Part shown: positions 57,672 through 64,000 of the stretch, piece after piece
Layout of the letters: each line of letters opens with the position of its first letter
How positions within the stretch are numbered: position 1 is the stretch's first letter
From: Larimichthys crocea
Taxonomy: Eukaryota; Chordata; Actinopteri; Sciaenidae
DNA length: 64,000 nucleotides
Reading direction: 5' to 3'
Assembly (NCBI RefSeq): GCF_000972845.2
Contig: NC_040013.1
Coordinates: 744,001-808,000, forward strand
Made by a program: the position numbers and the translations under genes
The notes under the pieces: model-generated
What the model was told of the DNA's origin: nothing
The model's database searches: none
Seen by the model: only the letters and a program-made list of their open reading frames with translations

Positions 57672-58600
57672 TTATTTTATTTTATTTTTTATACTTTATT
57701 GTGTCAAACAATAATTACATTTAACAATTACTTTCCCAATCGTCACTTTTTTTTTCACCCCACCCTGTGTATGTGTGAATAAGAAACCTTCAAATCATAA
57801 ACAATAAACAATCAATCAGAACAAATGAAATAAACTATACATTATGTTTACATATATGCCTCTGAGTATCTAATGTACACATATTATACCAAATTTCCAT
57901 CACAGTTTTGTCCATTTGGTTGGTGTACACTCATTCAGAACCATTTGGAAAATATACCTCAGAAGAAATAATAATAAAGAAGAGAGAAAAAACAGAGTAA
58001 ACATACAATCTTATCTCGCTTACTCAACTGGTAAAGCTCCCATCTTTTTTAAAAGACTTTTTTTTCTTTTTAATAATGCTATAAGTCACCTTCTCCATCT
58101 CATACAAAGTCTAACCATTTTTTAACCTTAGGTGGATCAGGTGTTTTCCAATTTCTTGTTATTTGTTGAAGTGCAGTAATTCTCAGAATCCAAAAGATGT
58201 GTATGTGTTCAGAACTTATCATATCAGGGAGTATACCCAATATTATGTTACGCTGCTCTATTGGAATATCTACTTTCAAGGTTTGTTTTATTAGCCTACT
58301 TACCTTTTCCCAATAGGATTTTAATCTCTCACACGTATAGAAGACATGTGTGTGGTTTGCATTACTAATCCCAAAATTTCTCCAGCAACTGGAACTGTGT
58401 TGTGTGTGTTTTATTGCTGATGGTGTTCTGAAATATCTTATATTCACCTTCCAATCGAATTCCTGCCAGTATATGGATCTTAGGTGGCTATAGATTTCTT
58501 TAAATCTCTGTTACCATTCTTTCTCCAAAATAGATGTTTTCAGTTCGTCCTCCCACTTCTCTCTGATACAATTTGTTACCTTTTCTTCATTCTGTTGCAG
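57672..58600 (-). mobile_element. 5'-truncated L1 insertion with target-site duplication
   Basis: The minus-strand ORF at 58100-58447 reads NIRYFRTPSAIKH, SCWRNFGISNANHTHVFYTC and ERLKSYWEKV, the L1 ORF2 C-terminal blocks. The left end is T/A-rich (the 3' tail on this strand). GACAGACCTGCT at 57660-57671 and GACAGACCTACT at 58601-58612 form a 12-bp target duplication with one mismatch. Confidence 0.8.
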
Positions 58601-58612
58601 GACAGACCTACT

Positions 58613-60590
58613 TGGTGCCGCTGCGCCGGGACACGAGTGAGTGGAGTAGTAGAAAACGTTTTTACATTGAATGTGATGTGACCTAATTAACTGCATATTT
58701 TTGACAACATATTAGCCCAGAGTTGAAGGGCTCTGATGCTGAATTGTGATATTATGGATTATTATTATTAAGATTATTTATCTAAGCTAGCTCACAGCTG
58801 CAGTCTCTTGTTTCCATAGCAACAGAAAACATTGACATGGACTAATGAGCTGTAAATAAAGAATCAGAATCAACCTGTATTGTAAATACAGATCAGATAC
58901 TTTGAGTAAACCTATAGGAAATAATTAGTTGTTTAACTTGCAATATTTGCCATTGGGTTTATTGTAATCCTTTAATTCATTTATTGTTTACTGAGGTGGT
59001 AACTCTTTTGTAGGTATAATTTGTGTGTAAATGTGTTACTTTTATTGTAGTTTTCAAGTGGCTGTGTACAGTGCTGTCTTGAGCATTTTCAGGTATTGTC
59101 ACAAAGATCTGACTTTTTTGCACTAGTGTCATAATGAAAACATGACAAAGCCATTAGTGTTGTTATGCTTGTGAACATTTAGTTCAGTATGAACAACACA
59201 GAGGTTGAGATAACTCCCATAAGCTGTTGCTCCTGTAAAGAATGCCCTCTGTGAATTATGAATTCTTCTCCATTACAGGTTGTTCTGATATATTTGAAGA
59301 GTCCTTCTTCCTCTGTTCTATATGTGGACTTGTTCTCTCATTTGGGACCACAGTTAGAATTTGTTAAATTTATACTGTATTTTTTAATGTTATATAAATT
59401 CATACTTCATAATTATAATTTGAAAAAAGTTTAAAACGAAACGCACACTTAAAAAGTTTTCGACTCTAGATGCAGGACAGAGGAAAAACACTTTCTTTAT
59501 TTTTCAGAATTAATAATGTATCCATGTCCCTCTCAGGTTGACCACATGACATGTGAGAGCCTGAGGAGTTGTTCCCCGTCTGTCCAAGGACTTGCTCTCT
59601 TACTGGCTCCACTTCACCACCTTTTGGCTACTGAGACGTCTCTGATTTGTTGAGTATGTCATGTGTCTTATAATGCTGTAAAAATACTCTTTTATTGATA
59701 AAAGTCCTGCAATCAGTATTTTACTTCAAAGTGCGAAAGAATTATTAGCAAACTGAAGTATTAAAGTCAAAGTACTTGTTAGATGTCATATTATTGATGT
59801 TTTATTATGTACATTTCAGTTGGCCAAGCTCATTTGAACTACCTTTGATACTTTGTTTAATGTAAATAGAATTATACTCATATATTACTTACATGCTGTA
59901 CTTCCTGAAAAGTGTGTGTGTATTAGTTTTACACTGTGTATGAAACATGTGAGTTCTGAACCAGTCAGACTTATTTATATCAAATCAGAAGACCTTACAC
60001 TGAACACACTAGTTGAGACTAAAAATGTTTAAGTGCACTTTTAAAAAAATAAATAAATGTCAAACTGTTGTTCCTGATGTATATTGTCACCAACATGTTT
60101 TAAAGAATTTTATCGACTTTAATAAACAAAGTCATGACAAAGTTTTGTCATTTCTTCTTTTCCTTCTTCTGCTCAGATGTCACTTGTTTACAGTATATAG
60201 CTCTATTGTGACGACTTGTGGAAACTTTAAGATCTGCAGCTGAGTAATTGTTTTCCATATTTCAGTAAAACAACATGAACTCAGATAAACTGAAGAAACA
60301 AAAAAAACAGAACACAGAGTTAGTCCTTGAACTCTGTTACAACAAACTGAAGGTTCAAACATCATCTGAATCCATGAGTTACCCAATGAAACAGTTTCTA
60401 ACAGGTGCAAACACTGCAGAATATCTTCTCTGAACCGACAACAAGTGGCCACCCATGTTCATACATGTATAATATAAAGTCAGTTAACAGTTTATCAGGC
60501 ACACAGAACTGAGAGAGATGCAGTCTAATGTAACAGTCCTGCAACAAATCCTCCTCTGAAGATTTCAAAGTTCAGCATCATATATTGACC
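58613..60590. other. AT-rich region, nothing recognised
   Basis: After a short continuation of the hAT fragment (to about 58670) I see no gene, RNA gene or clear repeat. Confidence 0.4.
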
Positions 60591-60916
60591 CTCTTCTATC
60601 GCTGCTTTGTGGAGAGCTTCCGAGCTTTCTGTTCTATTGCCTCGTATTCATCATTGTCTGTGAATAATAAAAACAAACCGCATGAGATTATTAATAATAT
60701 AATGTCGTAAAATTGCTGGGCAACAAAAAAATTGCATGACAAAGAGTTGTGAGGAAAGGCCAGGCGATTATTAGAGAGGTATCAGGAGCTGTTACCATGA
60801 GGCCAACGGTTTAGGGCGTCATCTCTCCAAACCTTTGAGTACAAAGTACAAACCTGTCTCCAAAAGTGAAACTCCATATTTAATTAAAAATAGCACAAAC
60901 AAAGACAAACTATCAA

Positions 60917-61492
60917 ATGTCCGAGCTGATTCTGCTTCTTCTGACCCAGAAGAAAGAAAACAGGAAGAAAATAAAGACAATGCAGGAAGTACAGAAAAAA
61001 GAGGTAGATAAACTTAAAAAAGAACTTTCAGCTCAAAACAAAAAAAATGAGAAGGAACAAATAGATCAATTAAAGAAGAAACAGAAACAGGAAATGAAGG
61101 AACTTTCAAAGCAAAACAAAGAAGAGCAGAAGATCAGGATGTCTTTGGAACATGAACAACAAATCACTGAGCTGAAGCTGAACATTTTTAACCATCGTCA
61201 ACAAAATCAGAAGAAAGAACTGAAAGAATTACAAAAGCAACATGAGGAAAAATTGAATCAATTCAAACAGAAACTTCTGGAAGAAAATAAAAGAAATGAG
61301 AAAGAAAAACTAGATGAACTGCAGAAGACACATGAACAAGACATGAAGGAGCTGAAACAGAAAGTTATGAGCCAAGACGAAGACAGTCAGAAAGAAGAAT
61401 TAGAAGAAATACAGAAAAGACATGACAAAGAAATGAACGAGTTGAAAGAGAAACTTTTGATCCCAGAAGAACAGTCCTGCTTTATCGCATGA
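60917..61492 (+). CDS. Coiled-coil protein with C-terminal CAAX box, resembles the GIMAP tail
   Basis: 191 codons from ATG to TGA. After a short hydrophobic start (MSELILLLLT) nearly the whole protein is E/K/Q-rich with heptad-like spacing (KKELKELQKQHEEKLNQF, DELQKTHEQDMKELK), a long coiled coil. The last four residues are CFIA, a CAAX-type prenylation signal. The C-terminal 27 residues resemble those of the GIMAP at 43132-50680: IQKRHDKEMNELKEKL..CFIA against [20 protein letters not shown]. The start MSEL also echoes the [10 protein letters not shown] that begins the first GIMAP G domain. An in-frame stop lies about 50 bases upstream, and I see no G domain before it. Function is not known. 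It could be a GTPase-less GIMAP paralogue, a terminal exon of a larger gene, or a decaying fragment; the poly(A) signal at 62064 and the intact frame favour expression. Confidence 0.6.
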   Translation: MSELILLLLTQKKENRKKIKTMQEVQKKEVDKLKKELSAQNKKNEKEQIDQLKKKQKQEMKELSKQNKEEQKIRMSLEHEQQITELKLNIFNHRQQNQKKELKELQKQHEEKLNQFKQKLLEENKRNEKEKLDELQKTHEQDMKELKQKVMSQDEDSQKEELEEIQKRHDKEMNELKEKLLIPEEQSCFIA

Positions 61493-62063
61493 GCAATTTG
61501 AATGATTCCTTTCATTGAAACGTCACCAGAAGGCAGCCAACTCTGCACAGCGGGAATTCATCAGACTCAAATCATTCAGTCTTTTCCAAATGGTTTTAAA
61601 CATTAACGCTATACTCAACTGACTGAAAGGCTGGATTCACTCACTAACATCCAAGAGATAGACAACTGAAAGTAAAGTTAATGTTTCATCTATAGACTCA
61701 TTTATAAATGTTTGTTGATATGTTCTAAATTTACTTGACTTTCTTCAGCTTGCCTTTATCTATATATTTCTTACCTGTGAGTAATTTCTTATTAACCTTG
61801 TGTATATCATTAAAGTCATCTTATGCTCTGAAAAACAGAACGATGCTTGGTGAGTCCAGAAGTTTAATTGGTTCTTTAAGAGATATTTTCAAGTGTTCCT
61901 TTTCATTTAGATTTGTCTTGTTTGTAAAAGAATAATGATAATTTGTCAGTGAATGTATTTAGGCAATAGTTTCCATAGTTCTTTAGATAACTGCTTCACC
62001 TACCCGGTATAGCTTCACTGCAGGTATGGTCTTTTACAGCATCTTGTAACAATGTAAAGTAAC
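61493..62063 (+). other. Putative 3' UTR of the coiled-coil gene
   Basis: AT-rich non-coding sequence between the stop and AATAAA at 62064. No ORF or repeat recognised. Confidence 0.4.
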
Positions 62064-62069
62064 AATAAA
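62064..62069 (+). terminator. AATAAA polyadenylation signal downstream of the coiled-coil ORF
   Basis: Perfect signal about 570 bases after the stop at 61492, followed by a GT-rich tract (GGTTGTGCATAGTCAGTGTA). Confidence 0.5.
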
Positions 62070-62983
62070 GCTTCAGGTTTATGAACATGGTTGTGCATAG
62101 TCAGTGTATTCCATACAGTATATGGTGTTGCATGGTCTTCTCCGGGAGACTAAAGTTAGAGAGTGTGAGAACAGACGTACGAATGACAGAGACGCCGTTC
62201 ACCTGATTAGTCGGATCTTTTACGGGTTTATTTTAGGCTGGTGTTACAAGGTGCTTGGACACATGCAGCATTGCTGGTTACACTGGTTAATGTGAGCTTG
62301 CTTGCTCACCAACGTTATTGCTAGCAAAATACTATTTAAGTACACGTTCAATTACTTCACGATACCAACTTATGTATAAAGTCAAACAGTATTGATTTTA
62401 GCCAACACTGAATTATGTAATGATACAAAGCAGGTGTAACTAACCATTTCCTTCTCTTCAGCTGCTTCCATCACTTGAAAAAGCAATGGAAGCCTTAAAT
62501 ATCTCAATTAAACTGCAAAGTGTAACGGTAGAAAAAGGCGTCATGAATAGTTTGGGGTGTCTGAACATGTGAATCAGTGTCCAGGTTTTTTAAATTAATG
62601 CATTTGTATGAAAACATCTGATAATATTTGTGTACTTTGAAAGAATTTCCAGCTAGAGATGCATCTTAGAAAACTAAATGAAGTATTTACTTCCTCTCTG
62701 CAGCTAAACGTCACTAGAAGGTAGCCTTGTAGCCTAAGAGGTGAAATACTGGCTGAAACACTCACTGCCAATAGTGCAAAGAACTGAAAGGTCAGTCACC
62801 CCCTAATTTAAAAATTGATGACGTTTCACTAAAAGCTAAAAACTGGAAGGGGTCTGGGTGTGAACATGCCTCCCTAGTTAAACACCATGATTTGCTTTGA
62901 TATACAAGTATATTAACACTATAAAAACTGACATTTCTGCAAATAAAGACATCAGAGAAGCTGTAAACATCAAAAGTTGGCAT

Positions 62984-62989
62984 TTTATT
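62984..62989 (-). terminator. Actin polyadenylation signal
   Basis: TTTATT on the plus strand is AATAAA for the actin transcript, 423 bases after its stop. The 3' UTR therefore covers about 62965-63411. Confidence 0.7.
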
Positions 62990-63411
62990 GAGAACACTCA
63001 AGGAGAGCATTGATACAGTTCGAGAACGAACGAGTAGAAAAGCAGAACATCGGTGTGCAGTTTATTGCCTGAGATGGTTAAGGGGAACATGGGTAGAAAG
63101 ATGTTCAGTGATAATACTGACATAATACAGTATAATATAATACAGTTTGTTTTCTTGGACTAAAGTTTATCACCAGGTGGACTTAAAGCTGAGCTAGAGG
63201 AACACGTTGGAGATGTTTGATGTTCAGTAAGCTGCTGAAGATCTGCCGAGACGTTAAAATGTAAACGAGGGTCGCTTGATTCATCCTGTGTGCGGCATCT
63301 CGCATCTTTTAGTCTGTTCACACAAGATCAACCAGAGACAATTCTAGTTGGGATGGAACAGTTGAAAAGCAGATTAACTTCCCCGCTGGGGCAGAGGACA
63401 CGTGGAGCTTT

Positions 63412-63998
<587 letters not shown>

Positions 63999-64000
63999 AG

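Noticed and set aside
60596..60657. Possible terminal exon on the minus strand (acceptor CACAG, then DNDEYEAIEQKARKLSTKQR and a stop)
   Set aside because: Only 20 residues, no family recognised, no partner exon or poly(A) signal; retained only as a note.

Overview
The window is vertebrate nuclear DNA and almost certainly from a ray-finned (teleost) fish. The genes have many short exons with GT..AG introns and vertebrate-type products. The repeats are fish-typical: Tc1-like, hAT and L1-like remnants, CA/GT microsatellites and minisatellites. One gene is purpurin (rbp4l), a photoreceptor retinol-binding lipocalin well known from fish, and there is part of a GIMAP (immunity-associated GTPase) cluster of the kind often expanded in fish. 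I rebuilt gene models by eye from reading frame, splice signals and remembered family sequences. Four models (atp5me, rbp4l, idua, tnks) close in frame over all exons. The GIMAP model also closes in frame, but its first exon is less certain.

Layout. 1-2400: no recognised gene. 2534-3834 (+): atp5me, ATP synthase subunit e. 7364-8831 (+): rbp4l, with a TATA box and OTX/CRX-like sites upstream. 9309-13993 (-): idua, alpha-L-iduronidase, 14 coding exons, convergent with rbp4l. 16309-29206 (-): tnks, tankyrase-1, 27 coding exons, with a long 3' UTR down to about 15.08 kb. Immediately upstream of tnks lie two large minisatellites: a 21-bp unit at about 29.32-31.35 kb and a 28-bp unit at about 31.74-33.42 kb. 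Both become indel-rich, suggesting unpolished assembly. 33.5-43 kb is a graveyard of a LINE tail, duplicated GIMAP-flank sequence, a tandem duplication interrupted by a short N gap, and a GIMAP relic. 43132-50680 (+): a 1203-residue GIMAP8-like protein with four AIG1-type G domains (only the last is fully canonical), a coiled coil of about 330 residues and a C-terminal CAAX box. 50.7-60.6 kb: AT-rich DNA with nested L1 and hAT remnants. 60917-61492 (+): a 191-residue coiled-coil ORF that also ends in a CAAX box and whose tail resembles the GIMAP tail. 63412-63988 (-): the last two coding exons of a cytoplasmic (beta-type) actin gene, cut by the window edge.

How the genes relate. atp5me and idua are both on human 4p16.3, so their proximity looks like ancient synteny; tnks beside them does not match human. 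The most interesting unit is the pair of CAAX-ended coiled-coil genes. One carries GTPase domains and the other has none, which suggests a prenylated, membrane-tethered GIMAP and a GTPase-less paralogue of its tail. Prenylation of guanylate-binding proteins offers an analogy; the partnership itself is inference.
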